From Epicoccum nigrum (lineage: Eukaryota; Ascomycota; Dothideomycetes; Pleosporales; Didymellaceae), in NCBI GenBank assembly GCA_002116315.1, contig KZ107849.1, forward strand, positions 92,544-156,543: 64,000 bases of DNA, read 5' to 3'. Made by a program: the position numbers and the translations under genes. The stretch's first letter is position 1; each line of letters begins with the position of its first letter. Of the stretch, positions 40,039 to 50,867 are shown piece by piece. A model generated the notes under the pieces. That model was not told the DNA's origin, ran no database searches, and saw nothing but the letters and a program-made list of their open reading frames with translations.

Positions 40039-42795
40039 TTACGCAACGCGGTTGCGCTTCTTGAGGTCACGGCGGACAACAGGAGCGGCCTGACCGCGAC
40101 GAGAGTTGCCCTGAAGGCACTGGCTGTACCAGTCGTTCTGAGCCTTGCAAGTCCAGCCCTGGGCACACTGAGTAGGTCCAGTGTAGCCGATACCACCGCA
40201 GCGACCGTAAGCCTCGACGGTGGAAGAGGCAGGGGTAGACGGAGCAGGAGCGGTCTCAGCAGGGGCGGAGGCAGCGGGAGCGGAGGCGGCAGGGGCAGAA
40301 GGAGCAGCAGAAGTAGCAGGAGCGGAGGGAGCAGCGGAAGTGGCAGGGGCCGAAGGAGCAGCGGACTCGGCGGGAGAGGGTGTGACAGGCGAGGCGCTGG
40401 GGGCAGCGGAGGTAGCAGGGGCAGCAGTGGCGCTGGGAATTGCGGCAACGCTGGTGGCTTCGGCAGCAGCAGAGCTGGCACTGGTCTCAGGCTTGGGCTT
40501 AGTGGCGCTGCTGTCACCGAGAGCAAGGATGCGAGCAGCAGCGGCCTCAGCGGCGACCATGATGATAGCCTGGGTGTTACCAGTAGGCAGATCAGGGTGG
40601 ATGGAAGCGTCAACGACGAAGAGGTTGTCCGTGCCGTAGACCTTGGTGTCAGCGTCGACAACGACGCCAGCATCACCCTTAGTACCAATCTTGGCAGTTC
40701 CGACGTAGTGGCTGCCAGTCTTGAACTCCTTGATCAGATCAGCAGCAGTGACGTTGGTGACACCAGTGGGGGCAATGATGCTGAGAGTGGAGTTGGAGCC
40801 GCTTGCCATCTCAATGAGACGGTCCATCATCATGGTGATAGCCTCCTTATCCTCATCAGAGGTCATGTGGGGGTTGGTGATGAACTCAGTGGCTCCCTCA
40901 GCAGTGATACCAAGCTCACCAACAGACTGAGCGCCGTGGGTAAGGTAGACCTTCATCTGGATGGTGTTGTCGGCAGGCGAGTTGCAAGTACCCTGGAAGA
41001 ACATCTTGTTGCCCTTGGAAGTGGTGACCGAGGACCACCAGTTGAGACGCTGACCAGACTGAGCAAGGACACCGGAACCCTTGGCGAAGAGATCAATGGT
41101 AGTCTGATCAGGATCAGTAAGAGCTGACTTGGCGGTGGTGGTCAGGTTGGTGCTGGTCTTGAACTTGACAGTGAAGATGGGGTGATCCTTGATCTCAGCA
41201 CCGACCGGAAGGTCAATCCAGTCAGCCTCAGCGGGAAGAGTGACGCCGCTGGATCCGGACTGGACGGTCTTGAGCTGCTTAGCAGGGCCAATACCCGAGT
41301 TGAAGAGGATGCGGGGAGTAGACATGGCACCTGCAGCAAGGAGGACATTGCCACCAGCGTTGACGTTGTAGATGACACGCTTGCCATCAGCAGTCTCGAC
41401 CTCCATACCAGAGATGGAAGAACCGTCGCGGACCGCGCGGATGACCTTTGTGTTCATCATGAGCTTGAAGTTGTCGAGCTTCTCGGCAAGGGGAAGGTAA
41501 GCCCTAACGGGTCCGGAACGGAGACCGTCGGCAACCATCCAGGGAGGGTGACCGAAAACATCAGTCTTGGAGTTGGGCTCCTTGATAAAGTCGGTGTCTT
41601 TCCAGCCCTGTGCAGCAAAGAACTTGGAAAGAACCTCATAAGCGCCGTCATCGTAGCGCTTGCCGTCCTCACTGCCAAAGGTCTGGCCGGGAACAAGCTT
41701 GTAGAGACGCTCAGCAGCAGCAGCAACGTCAGCCGACTGCCAGCCCTTAGGCCATTTGTCGTTCCAGTCAATGTCCTGAGGTCTGACGAACATCATAGCA
41801 TTGACGGCAGTGCCACCACCGAGCAGACAGCCGGCCATGTCGGCGATGTCGTCGCAGTAAGCGGGTGTGCCAACATCGCTAAGGTAGTAGCCGTAACCGG
41901 GAACATCGTACATGGAAACAGTGTCGTTCCAAGGCAAGCCCTTGCCGCCAGTGGATCCATAGGAGGGACCACCGCGCTCGATCAGCAGAACAGACTTGCC
42001 GCTCTCGGCGATCCTCTCAGCAGCAATGATACCGGCAGGACCGGCACCAGCAATGATGTAATCGTAGGTAGCATTGGCAACGGTAGCTGTGGTATTTCCT
42101 GCGACAGGTGTGGTCGAGTTACCGCCACCAATGGGTGTGGTAGAGCCAGAGCCAGAGTCAGTGCTTCCCTCGACAGCCATTGCGGCCCAAGTCTCGAACT
42201 TAGCGCTGTGGGCGTCGGCCGCAGGCAGACCGAAAGCACCAAAGCCTGTGTGGTAGTTCAGAGCAGCAGAAGCAGAGGCTGGGCTGGTGGGAGCAGTCGC
42301 GGAGAAGGCCCAGCCAACGATGTTGGTGCTGGGGGCTTCGTAGAGGACCATGCCAGTCTCAGGGTCTTTGCTGATACAGTTCTTGCAAAGGAAAGTGTAT
42401 GAGAAGGCGGTGTCATTGACGTAAGTGCCATCTGGGATAGGGTTCATCTTGAAGTCACCAGTGGCCACGGCAGGGTTGGTGTAGCCAGTTGCCAACCTGA
42501 AAGAAGACACTATCTTGCCCTCGTGAGGCCATGCAACAACCATCAAGTTACCAGTCATAGACTGTCCCATAGTGAAACCGGCCCAACCACCGTCATCGGT
42601 GATAGGTGCCTGGATCTGGGCAATGTAGTCGGTGGTAGGGTTCTCAGGAAGGGCGAGACCAAAACGGTAGCCAGTGGTTGTGTCATGGTAACCGCGGAAG
42701 TCGATACCAGTCTTCTCGTCGGTGTATGAAGCGGAGGTCTGCGCAACGGCTTGCAGCGCGAAGAGCGCAGACGAAAGGATGAAGGAACGTGCCAT
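40039..42795 (-). CDS. Cellobiose dehydrogenase with CBM1 (class II type)
   Basis: A single exon, 918 aa. Signal peptide at 1-19. A cytochrome domain (about 20-210) has the likely haem ligands Met80 (FTMGQSM) and His182 (NYHTGFGAFG). After a Ser/Thr/Gly linker comes a GMC flavin domain from about 243, with the Rossmann motif IIAGAGPAGIIAAERI and the FAD motif CLLGGGTAVNAMM. The active-site pair is His696 (GSHYVGTAK) and Asn740 (LPTGNTQ), 44 residues apart, as in known enzymes. A long Ala/Pro/Ser linker leads to a fungal CBM1 (about 861-894; YGRCGGIGYTGPTQC, NDWYSQC). A 24-residue basic tail follows the CBM1, which is unusual. It oxidises cellobiose and passes electrons to lytic polysaccharide monooxygenases or quinones. 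Very few gaps or rare codons, so the gene looks intact and expressed. Confidence 0.95.
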   Translation of the reverse strand: MARSFILSSALFALQAVAQTSASYTDEKTGIDFRGYHDTTTGYRFGLALPENPTTDYIAQIQAPITDDGGWAGFTMGQSMTGNLMVVAWPHEGKIVSSFRLATGYTNPAVATGDFKMNPIPDGTYVNDTAFSYTFLCKNCISKDPETGMVLYEAPSTNIVGWAFSATAPTSPASASAALNYHTGFGAFGLPAADAHSAKFETWAAMAVEGSTDSGSGSTTPIGGGNSTTPVAGNTTATVANATYDYIIAGAGPAGIIAAERIAESGKSVLLIERGGPSYGSTGGKGLPWNDTVSMYDVPGYGYYLSDVGTPAYCDDIADMAGCLLGGGTAVNAMMFVRPQDIDWNDKWPKGWQSADVAAAAERLYKLVPGQTFGSEDGKRYDDGAYEVLSKFFAAQGWKDTDFIKEPNSKTDVFGHPPWMVADGLRSGPVRAYLPLAEKLDNFKLMMNTKVIRAVRDGSSISGMEVETADGKRVIYNVNAGGNVLLAAGAMSTPRILFNSGIGPAKQLKTVQSGSSGVTLPAEADWIDLPVGAEIKDHPIFTVKFKTSTNLTTTAKSALTDPDQTTIDLFAKGSGVLAQSGQRLNWWSSVTTSKGNKMFFQGTCNSPADNTIQMKVYLTHGAQSVGELGITAEGATEFITNPHMTSDEDKEAITMMMDRLIEMASGSNSTLSIIAPTGVTNVTAADLIKEFKTGSHYVGTAKIGTKGDAGVVVDADTKVYGTDNLFVVDASIHPDLPTGNTQAIIMVAAEAAAARILALGDSSATKPKPETSASSAAAEATSVAAIPSATAAPATSAAPSASPVTPSPAESAAPSAPATSAAPSAPATSAAPSAPAASAPAASAPAETAPAPSTPASSTVEAYGRCGGIGYTGPTQCAQGWTCKAQNDWYSQCLQGNSRRGQAAPVVRRDLKKRNRVA

Positions 42796-44242
42796 TTCGA
42801 CGATACTTGTGTAGTTCGAAGGAAAGAGTGTGGAGTGTAGGCGCGGCCTACAGAAAGAATGGCAAAGCCGTCAAGGCTGTAAAGGAAGGAATGAACAAAA
42901 GAAGGAGTGAAAGAGCAGTCAAGTTGGTGAGCTACATCTAAGGGCGTAGCAAGCTGTTATGTATTCACTGGATCTTTCTCCAAGCGGGCCCAAGCATCAC
43001 TCTCGATATATTGCGCCCAGGGTTGAATCCTCCCGTCAATAATGCGCCGCAGACCGAGCCCACGATACAGCCTCGCGATAGCATCTAGACAATGCAAACC
43101 AGGAAAACGGTTCTCCAGTGACGCTACGCATGTCAAAATCGTTCGCTGGTGCCGACGCCAGCGCGGGAAGTTAATTAATAGCCACGCAGACGGATGAAAC
43201 TTCTGTGGATATCGGAGATGCTTGGCCCCGTAACTCGGTATATATCCCTTGTGATTCGCGACCGGGAGTTTGTCGGTTCGGCATAAGTGTGGCGCTCGTC
43301 GGGGCGGATCCCGGTCGTTTCGTTTGAAACGCACGGCCGAGTCAAGTACCGCAGGAGACGCTCACCCTGGCAATCTCGCGAGCTGTCAACGCACCCGTGA
43401 GAAACGCCTGTGACCTCACTAGATCATCATGTTCGCTTCGAGGTGTCGGACACCTGAACTAGAGTGTCGTTCGCGACGTTCATAGCCCCAGAAAGAGGGC
43501 GAGAACTGTGAAGCACAATCGCGCCGCACGCGACGAATGAGGCTCAGTCGGAGACTGAAACGCGCTGGATAAGAGGCCGTATACCCCCTAGGATACTGAG
43601 ATGTGGATAAAAACAATTCCGGTAGCTCTGATTGAGGTCCACCACAGCGCTCCGCGAAGTAAGCAGCTGCAGCACCCTCCTGGTCTAGAAGATTGCCAGC
43701 GGGTCGAAAGAGATGAACTTATAAAGAGGTGATAACGGCCAGAAGACGTTTGCAGTTGTTTGTGGGTCGCAAACACTGGAGCGTGCAGGTGTTCGCACTT
43801 GGTGGAAAGGCCAGACGACCACGAAGACCTGACTCTCCTGGGATGTCGCTTGCATCCGTAACAGCAGAGACGCGGTCGAGAAATGAGGAGACCGTCAACA
43901 GAAGGGCCGTGTTAGTGGCCCGCTTCAACCATTACGCGGGCTTTGGAGAAGTTTAGGCGTCCAAAACGGGCCGCCCGTCGAAGCGTGTTTAGCAACTACA
44001 TGTTCGAAAAGACGCTGGATAGTTTGAAGCGGGTGTGAAGTCAACGTCGAGAAAGTTCGATCGAGTCGCATATTCGGCTGCTAACAAGCGAATTACCGGC
44101 TGGTTGGAACCCCAAAGGTGGGGAAGCTGCCTACCTCGGCCCGTTGCGCTTGTAGCTCAACTACAAGGCAAGCTCATCACAACCTGAGACGCAAACCGTA
44201 CAATTGCAAAGACTCAGCTTCGCAAAATTGATCGCAGTCACA
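42796..44242. other. Divergent intergenic region
   Basis: 1.4 kb between the divergent cellobiose dehydrogenase and thiolase genes; it must hold both promoters. No gene or clear repeat is visible. Confidence 0.35.
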
Positions 44243-45705
44243 ATGGCCCCCAAAAGCGATGTTCCCGCTTACGTGCTCGGTGTTGGACTCACCAAATTCA
44301 TCAAGCCGCGCCAACAGCGCGCTTATCCCGAAATGGGGTATGAGGCAGGAATAAAAGCCATGCTGGATGCACAGATCAACTATGACGACGTGGAGACAGG
44401 AGTAGCTTGCTACTGCTATGGTGATACTACAAGTGGGCAGAGGATTTTCTATCAATTTGGCATGAGCACGTAGGTCTTGGCTCGACACCCACAGCATCCT
44501 GCTTTGATATATATATATATTATATCTAGCCACAACCGCTGACAGGGGGTAGCATTCCCATATATAACACGAACAATGCCTGCGCTACAGGCTCGACAGG
44601 TCTTCACCTTGCCCGTACCTTGATCAAGAATGGCGCCATCGACTGCGCGCTTGTCATTGGATTCGAGCAAATGCAACCTGGATCAATCAAGTCGGCATGG
44701 AGTGACCGACCTTCTCCCATGGGCCTCTCCATGCGAATGATGGCAGACACTCGCGGTGTTGATAAGTCACCTCCTAACGCCCAGTACTTCGCCAATGCCG
44801 GAAAGGAGTACATGGAGAAGTACGGTGCTGAAGCGCGGGACTTTGCCGAGATCGCAAGGATCTCGCATTTGCACAGCCAGAAGAACCCCTACGCGCAGTT
44901 CAGAGAAGTCTACACCTTAGAGCAGATCGAGAACTCACCGATGATCCACTTCCCCTTGACTAAACTGCAATGCAGTCCGACAAGTGACGGGGCAGGCGCA
45001 GCGGTCATCGTCAGCCAAAGGTTCCTAGACGCACGACCGCACCTGAAGAGCCAGGCAATCTTGATGGCGGGGCAGAGTCTGCTCACAGATTCCCCTCAGC
45101 TCTATTCCAAGTCATCGATGGACCTCGTTGGGTACGACATGACCAAGCGCGCCGCACAGGCCGCTTTCAAGGAGGCCGGAGTCAGTCCCAAAGACGTCAA
45201 GGTTACCGAGCTGCACGATTGCTTCTCGGCTAATGAACTCATCCTTCTCGAAGGCCTCGGTTACAGTGAGCCAGGGAAGGCACACATGATGGTACGAAAC
45301 GGCGACATCACCTACGGAGGCAAGGGACCCGTCGTGAACCCATCTGGCGGTCTTATCAGCAAAGGACATCCTCTCGGCGCAACAGGTCTTGCACAGTGCG
45401 CAGAGTTGACCTGGCAGCTCCGTGGCTGGGCGAACAATCGACTGGCTGATGCTCCGGATGTCGCTTTGCAACACAACTTGGGCCTAGGGGGAGCGGTCGT
45501 CATCACAGTGTACAAACGTGCGGACGGGCGGAAAGCTGTCAAGATGAGCGACGAAGAAGTTGTCAAGGCGAGCCAGTTTGATTACAATCCTGCCGTGGAA
45601 GCCCGGTATGTGACGACAGAGGAGGGTGATAAAGTGAGATCCAAGACAGTCCGGAGCGAGTACGCGCTGGGCGACACGCTTGAAAAGATTCAGAGTCGAT
45701 TGTGA
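44243..45705 (+). CDS. SCP2-type thiolase (SCPx thiolase domain), peroxisomal
   Basis: Exons 44243-44469 and 44553-45705; 459 aa. The acceptor GGGGGTAG at 44552 was chosen because earlier AGs give an immediate stop, while this one gives the family phrase FGMSTIPIYNTNNACATGST, containing the nucleophilic Cys. Other landmarks: PMGLSMRMMADTRG, KLQCSPTSDGAGAAVI, VTELHDCFSANELILLEGLG and the GGLISKGHPLGATG loop. The C-terminus is SRL, a type-1 peroxisome signal. There is no sterol-carrier domain after the thiolase, so this is the thiolase-only form. It should cleave branched or medium-chain 3-oxoacyl-CoA during beta-oxidation. The intron contains an (AT)n run near 44505-44520. Confidence 0.92.
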
Positions 45706-46040
45706 AGTGACATAGTATCAGATATGACTAAATAAGATGCGACTATACGTGCTAACTGCCACATATCCTACGATAGTAAACGTGGAGCCTTTGCCGCTCA
45801 CCCACAGTGTGGCAAGACGCCTTGGATGAGTTCATCTTTCATTGGCGACGCGTTAGTATCGACAGTAATTAGTTGCCTTTTTTCGACGAGCAAAAATTTG
45901 CTTTCGCCCTTCTTGCCCACCAAATTTGGACTCCCCACTCCCGCGTTCCACCGACTCCCCTTCATGCCGCAATACTCGTCCTCAGCTTTTTCCCACCGCC
46001 ATGAACTACTAATGCAGCCGCAGTCCAATTGTGTCAATTA
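45706..46040. other. Intergenic
   Basis: Region after the thiolase stop. An ORF on either strand (45798-46037 minus, 45826-46047 plus) shows no family. Confidence 0.3.
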
Positions 46041-46090
46041 CAATTGAAGGACGCCGGAACGGCCTCAGGCCGTTCTGGCGTCATTCAAAA
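46041..46090. other. Near-perfect hairpin with a stop codon in its loop
   Basis: Arms TTGAAGGACGCCGGAACGGC and the reverse complement GCCGTTCTGGCGTCATTCAA flank a short central palindrome (GGCC TCA GGCC overall). Stem of about 21 bp with two mismatches. On the minus strand the loop is the TGA that ends the coding-like frame described next. It could be a 3' processing or terminator-like hairpin or the footprint of a small inverted repeat. Confidence 0.8.
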
Positions 46091-47304
46091 GCTCGGTCAA
46101 CAGCGACTGGTTGTAGGTTTGTAATTCCTGTCTCGTGTTGACCTCGCTTTGTCCGCAGGCATCGATGACCTTTTTCCAATCAGCGCTCAGGTTCTCGAAG
46201 TGCTCTTCGAAAGCAGAGTAAGATTTAGAGCTACTGCGAAGGTTTCCAAGATATTGTTGAAGATGTCTTGTTACATGTATTCAAAGTGCCCATCTCACAC
46301 TACTACGTGAATTTGGAGGCGTTTATTGTCGCCGTCTCACCTTGTCATAAGAACGGCCACACAATTCATTAATCTCCCATCGCGGTCTCCATCAAAGGCC
46401 CTTGTCTGAGCCATGACTTTACACGCATGCTAATATTATCCCCCGTATCGCTTGCAAATGACAACTCGAAATTGAGCCACCAGCGCTAAGCAGAAAGGAG
46501 CCACTGTACATATTGCGACGATCAGACGCAAAAAAGTGGTCGGTGAAGTCGAAGTCCCGTTCTTTGTGTGGAGGGCCAAACGACTGGTTATCAGACTGCT
46601 CTTTGTTAGGTTGAGGAGCGACGCGGGTTCTTCTATAACGCCTGGCAATGTCAATATCTCGAAAATGAGCAGCATCGCGCGCAGAGACCAATGTAGTATC
46701 GACCACGGTGGAGACGACAGTGTTAGAGGGGAGTGGGGGACCAGACATGAGAACATTTGCATCTGTAACAGTCTCCGTAGCATGAGTGACAGTAGGCGTC
46801 TGATTTACTTGCGGTGTAGTGAATGTGAAGCCTTTTGTAAGAGAACAGGCTCCAGGGGAGTCTGTGATGGGAGAGCAGACTCTGACGTTGCTTGCGGTGT
46901 AGTGGGTGTTGGAGTTTATAGTGGGGAAGAAGTTAAAACGAGTGGTGGGAGAGCAGGCTTCGAGGTCACTTGCGATGTGGTGGCTGTTGGAGTTTGCAGC
47001 AGCGAAGCAATCGTTGGATTTATCTGCGCTGAGAGAGATGATGAATGCTCCTGCGCGACTTGTGGGAAAAGAACCCGCGCAGCTTGGGCTTGAGGTTGAT
47101 CTGCAGACTGCTGAGCAGCATTTTTTTCGCGATTGCTAATGTTAGCCTCAGCAGTATGTTCCCTGCGTTTTGCTACAATCGGAATTCGTTCAAGTTACAA
47201 CACTGTACTGTAGTCAGTCGAGTGTTCAAAAACAGGCGGAAGAAAGCCAAAACAACAAAACTGTTGCCCGGATGAGCGCGACCGACTCCACAATGGCTGC
47301 GCAT
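46070..47304 (-). pseudogene. Broken or unresolved multi-exon gene, S/T/P/Q-rich
   Basis: Several minus-strand segments read as protein but do not join into one frame. (1) ATG 47304-47177 (MRSHCGVGRAHPGN) spliced by GTAGC...GCTAACATTAG to 47135, giving QQSADQPQAQAARVLFPQ and two copies of a T/P/S repeat separated by a TAA at 46918. (2) ATG 46748, SGPPLPSNTVVSTVVDTTLV. (3) A last pair of exons, ending MNCVAVLMT then RHLQQYLGNLRSSSKSY, with KVIDACGQSEVNTRQELQTY up to TGA in the hairpin loop; these splice cleanly (GTGAGA...TGTAACAAG). Either some introns are missed or the gene is decayed. No family recognised. Confidence 0.35.
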
Positions 47305-47661
47305 GCTCGAGTAGACAAAATACCTATAATCTATTCAGTGAGCTGGCGCCGGGCAAAGAGAGCTTACAGGCTTACTTGCCACAATGAAATCATGTAGTGC
47401 TAGAGGGTTGAAAGTATTTGGGCGCAATGTGGCTTTGTGGCCACAGTCGAACCTCTTATGGCAACAACTGGAGATAGGTGACAATGTAAGTGCATAGGAG
47501 TGATACAGACAGCATTTCTGCGTCATTAAGCATCATCGATTGAGTTTGAGGGCAATTGGTTTATTGCCGCAGAGAACGCAGGTCATCACTATCCTCTTTC
47601 CTCGCCGGTAATCTGTCCACGTTGTCTCGCCAACGTATCAGTCTGTTCCTGAGATCCGCTC

Positions 47662-48403
47662 TCAAAAAGTATTGTAGAGAGATCCGCGTTCAGCGCACCA
47701 ACTCTTAGCCCAGCCCACCATGGTGTCGTAGATGTGGACCCAACGCTCGTTCACGGACTCGCCGACCACCCATTCACACGGACTGACTTTTCCGAGATCG
47801 TCCAGGCTGATGACATCGGTAGACCAGCTTCCATCCTCGAACACGTAGAACTGTATCATGGCCCTATGCGTAGCATCGCAGACGAATTTGCCATCTCCTT
47901 CTGCGGTGATGAATGAAGCCCATACAGGACTGTTGGTGCGAAGATGACCGACCAGAAAACCTTTGCCTCTGTTGATCGTGATGTTCGGAATCTGGTAATG
48001 AACCTCCTCGGCACGCTGCATGGCATGTGCTTGTTCCTTCTGATCAAGCATCATGACGCGGAGGGAGGGCTGCTGAGGTAGTTTACGTAACTCGTCGGCA
48101 CTGCGAACCTCAACTTTGTCCTGCGCCGTAAAACTTAGTGACAGTCGTGAAGTGCTAATGGCAGACATACACTGTAGTCGATAGTATCGATGTCCTCAAC
48201 GCGGAGGTCAGATTTGAGGGACAACTTGAGGTTGTTGTCGCAAAAGCAGGAGCTCAAGTTATCGGGGTAGTTGCTCTTTCCCATGGCTATTGACTGTAGG
48301 CTGCACGTTAGTCAGGAAAAACTAGAGGGTGCCGAGCTTACGGAGTACAGTAATTGATTAGCAGCGCTGCCGGATAAACAAGGATAAGTTTGCGGACCCG
48401 CAT
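47662..48403 (-). CDS. Small secreted protein, candidate effector
   Basis: Exons 48403-48342, 48300-48171 and 48120-47662; 216 aa, with phases in agreement at both introns. The N-terminus is a secretion signal (MRVRKLILVYPAALLINY, probable cleavage after residue 26). The mature part has five cysteines (CFC pair near the start, then FVCDA, SPCEW, KSWCA). It is rich in W and aromatic residues in its second half (VFEDGSWSTDVISL, NERWVHIYDTMV), suggesting a compact beta-rich fold. No known domain. It sits in the gene-poor, repeat-bearing part of the window, as many fungal effectors do. Effector status is an inference from size, signal and location only. Confidence 0.6.
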
Positions 48404-49630
48404 GGTGCTGGAGTACGTGAGGAGAGAAGTTGAGAGGCGCTGGACGGATCGCGAGAATCTCAAGAGCAAACACAATTACTGAGAATATGCAAAGGTGAGT
48501 GGAGAGGCAGGTGAATGTGGAGGTGCAGGTGAAAGTGCAGGTGAAGATGAACCATAAGTGGGCGACTCTCAGCGATCAGGAGGGGCAAAGCAAGGCTTCA
48601 GAAGTTACTAGAGATAGATTTAAGTCTTTTAGGTCGGTGCTAAAAGTTATGAGGCATTTTTTGTTGTATGATGAAGGATGCAAGACAAGAATAGCATCGA
48701 AGAAGGCTTGATGCTAGATCTCAACTATGAAACGGATAACAAGCTATCCTGTATGCTTTGAGGGTAATCGCGGGCTAAAAAGAAGCTGTCTAGGGGGTGA
48801 GGAGCATCCCGAGGGTGGATTGCAGTCTTGAAGTGGCAGTTAGCTAACCAGGAGATAAAGAGCGTTTCGGGGACATATTTCAAAACATTTAGAAGCTTGA
48901 GGAGGTGAACTTATATTGTTGGCTGGTGTGAATGGGGGAAGGGAGATGAGGTGTCATACTGTGACAAGAGGGAGTGCAGACGTGGCTCGGGCGACGCGGC
49001 TCGGGCGACGCGGCTCTGACGGAGCACAGTGATCCACGCGAGGGTTACGCAGAGTCGAAACTTGCGCCGAAAGAGGCTTCTCATAGCTGCACACACGCTG
49101 TGTCTGACGCTCAACTTACTGTACACAGCAATGTCGCGACCAAGCCAACAAATGCAAAATTTGCTGTCCCCAAATAGTTCCTTCGATAACCAATACAGGC
49201 TCCTGACACGTTGTGATCCTTAATACTGTAGCGGTGCCGCTGATCGCAATGGTGGCGACTAGATTCATCAATTCATAGCGGTAAGAAACATGAGCACTTT
49301 GCCTGAGCTACGATGCGACGTTCGGGTGTTCTTGACTAAGATAGTCGAAGCACATGATCGAGTACCACCTCACTTCTTTCACCTCCGTACTTGCTAAGCC
49401 AGTTTCCGGAACTTGTCACGCTTCACAACTGGACGCAGTTGATTAGACGCGTGTTGCAATAGCAGGGGAAGGTAATACTTACAGAATTGAGCCTTGAGGG
49501 CTTCTCGTTTTCTGAAGCTGATAGCTTCGAGATTGTACCATAAATACTACCAAAATATGGCTTCAGGCAGGGAGAGAGAGGTGCTGATGACATCGGCGTA
49601 TGCGATGTTGTGCTGGATGAGTGATGAACT
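48404..49630. other. Gene-poor gap
   Basis: 1.2 kb with no supported gene. It includes GCAGGTGAA-type imprecise repeats at about 48505-48550. Confidence 0.35.
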
Positions 49631-49733
49631 GGCAGGTTGGCAGGTTATTAGGTTGGCAGGTTATTAGGTTGGCAGGTTATTAGGTTGGCAGGTTATTAGG
49701 TTGGCAGGTTATCAGGCGAGCAGGTTCGCAGGT
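49631..49733. repeat. 16-bp minisatellite (GGCAGGTTATTAGGTT)n
   Basis: Four perfect copies at 49639-49702 flanked by shorter or mutated copies (GGCAGGTT, GGCAGGTTATCAGGCG, AGCAGGTTCGCAGG). Non-coding. Confidence 0.95.
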
Positions 49734-49820
49734 TTGGATTCTGTAGATATTATACAAGACAAATCTAGCGCCGAAAATCTTAGTCCTGTGCAACGGTGGT
49801 GATATAAAAAGAAGAACTAA

Positions 49821-50030
49821 CTAAAAACGCAGGTAAAAGTATACATGTACAGTAGTAGCGTAAGTATGCGGTTCTGACTGACTGGCGACTTCATCCGCGA
49901 AGATCATGGTATCACTGCCTGTCACCTCCACCGCCAACTTACACCTTTCGATAGGAAGGCGCTCGACGCAGAGTTCGCTATAGTTGGGGTTTGGATGGGG
50001 TACGAATGACAAACCTGTGAGAGCACGCAT
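49821..50030 (-). CDS. Hypothetical short ORF
   Basis: ATG-initiated frame of 69 codons reading SFVPHPNPNYSELCVERLP and KLAVEVTGSDTMIFADEV. No domain is recognised. It may be the last exon of a larger gene or chance. It is divergent from the small split gene at 50175. Confidence 0.2.
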   Translation of the reverse strand: MRALTGLSFVPHPNPNYSELCVERLPIERCKLAVEVTGSDTMIFADEVASQSEPHTYATTVHVYFYLRF

Positions 50031-50174
50031 TGCTATGGCTCAGTGCGGTTCATAATCGCTTCTCTGAATCGTCAGTTGCTCACAAAAGAAGACCGGCCAT
50101 CGAACCAAGTACTGGTATACGCGAATAGTTCACGGATAAGAACGTATCCGCGATATCATATTCAATCCACAATC

Positions 50175-50842
50175 ATGGGTCGCGGTAGGAACAGAGGTAA
50201 TCAAACATGTGTGTCTTGTTGATTCAATGTACCTACATTATCTGCGACGATGGCAGAGATGGAAAGCGGGCACTTGTTACCAACTCAAAGCGGCAGCGGT
50301 GAGACCATGGTCAGCAGCAAACTGGCAACCAATGAGCTCTTTTATCTCCGTTATGAAATATGGGAAGGGTGTGAGTGAAAACTTGATGCCGAAGCCACTA
50401 TCAGTTGTCACTATAATATATGAGTTCCCGTGTGTGTGTGTGCCGTTCTTGGACAGAAACATCACGGAAACACTTATGATCTACTGTATGGAGAGCTTTC
50501 GTTGATAATTGTGAAGCCCGGTGTAGATCATTGAGAAAAGCGACGAGATCACAAGCAGAGTTCATTCGTACAGAGGGTTTCTGTGTTTATTTCAGAGATA
50601 CTTCACTCATATGTGTCTGCTTTCAACTTTTTTTTTCACAGAATGCTTGCCCGTGCTATGGTGCAGTACATTGGGATATCGTATCGACACAGGAGTGTCG
50701 CAAATTTGTTACTTTGCGCGAGCAGCACCGGTATATGCTGGAACATCAAATATCTGAACACGCTCAAAAAATGGAAATAGACGCAGGGATAATTCTGGGG
50801 TCACAGTCACATGGTTGGACAGATATGAACATGACACTCTGA
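50175..50842 (+). CDS. Predicted small spliced gene, unknown function
   Basis: Exons 50175-50196 (MGRGRNR), 50257-50368 (ESGHLLPTQSGSGETMV, NELFYLRYEIWEG) and 50457-50505 join with good GT-AG sites and end in a stop, giving 60 aa. Another frame of the third exon (KHHGNTYDLLYGELSLIIVK) and a later exon-like ORF behind a strong polypyrimidine acceptor at 50641 (NACPCYGAVHWDIVSTQECR, to TGA 50842) also look coding, so the true gene may be longer or partly decayed. No family recognised. Confidence 0.3.
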
Positions 50843-50867
50843 TTCGGTGAACTTGACATGGAAATAA

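Noticed and set aside
39931..42402. Long plus-strand ORFs opposite the cellobiose dehydrogenase
   Set aside because: They are low-complexity antisense shadows of a clear single-exon gene with full domain structure.
44505..44525. (AT)n run as a regulatory element
   Set aside because: It lies inside the thiolase intron and is a simple dinucleotide repeat.
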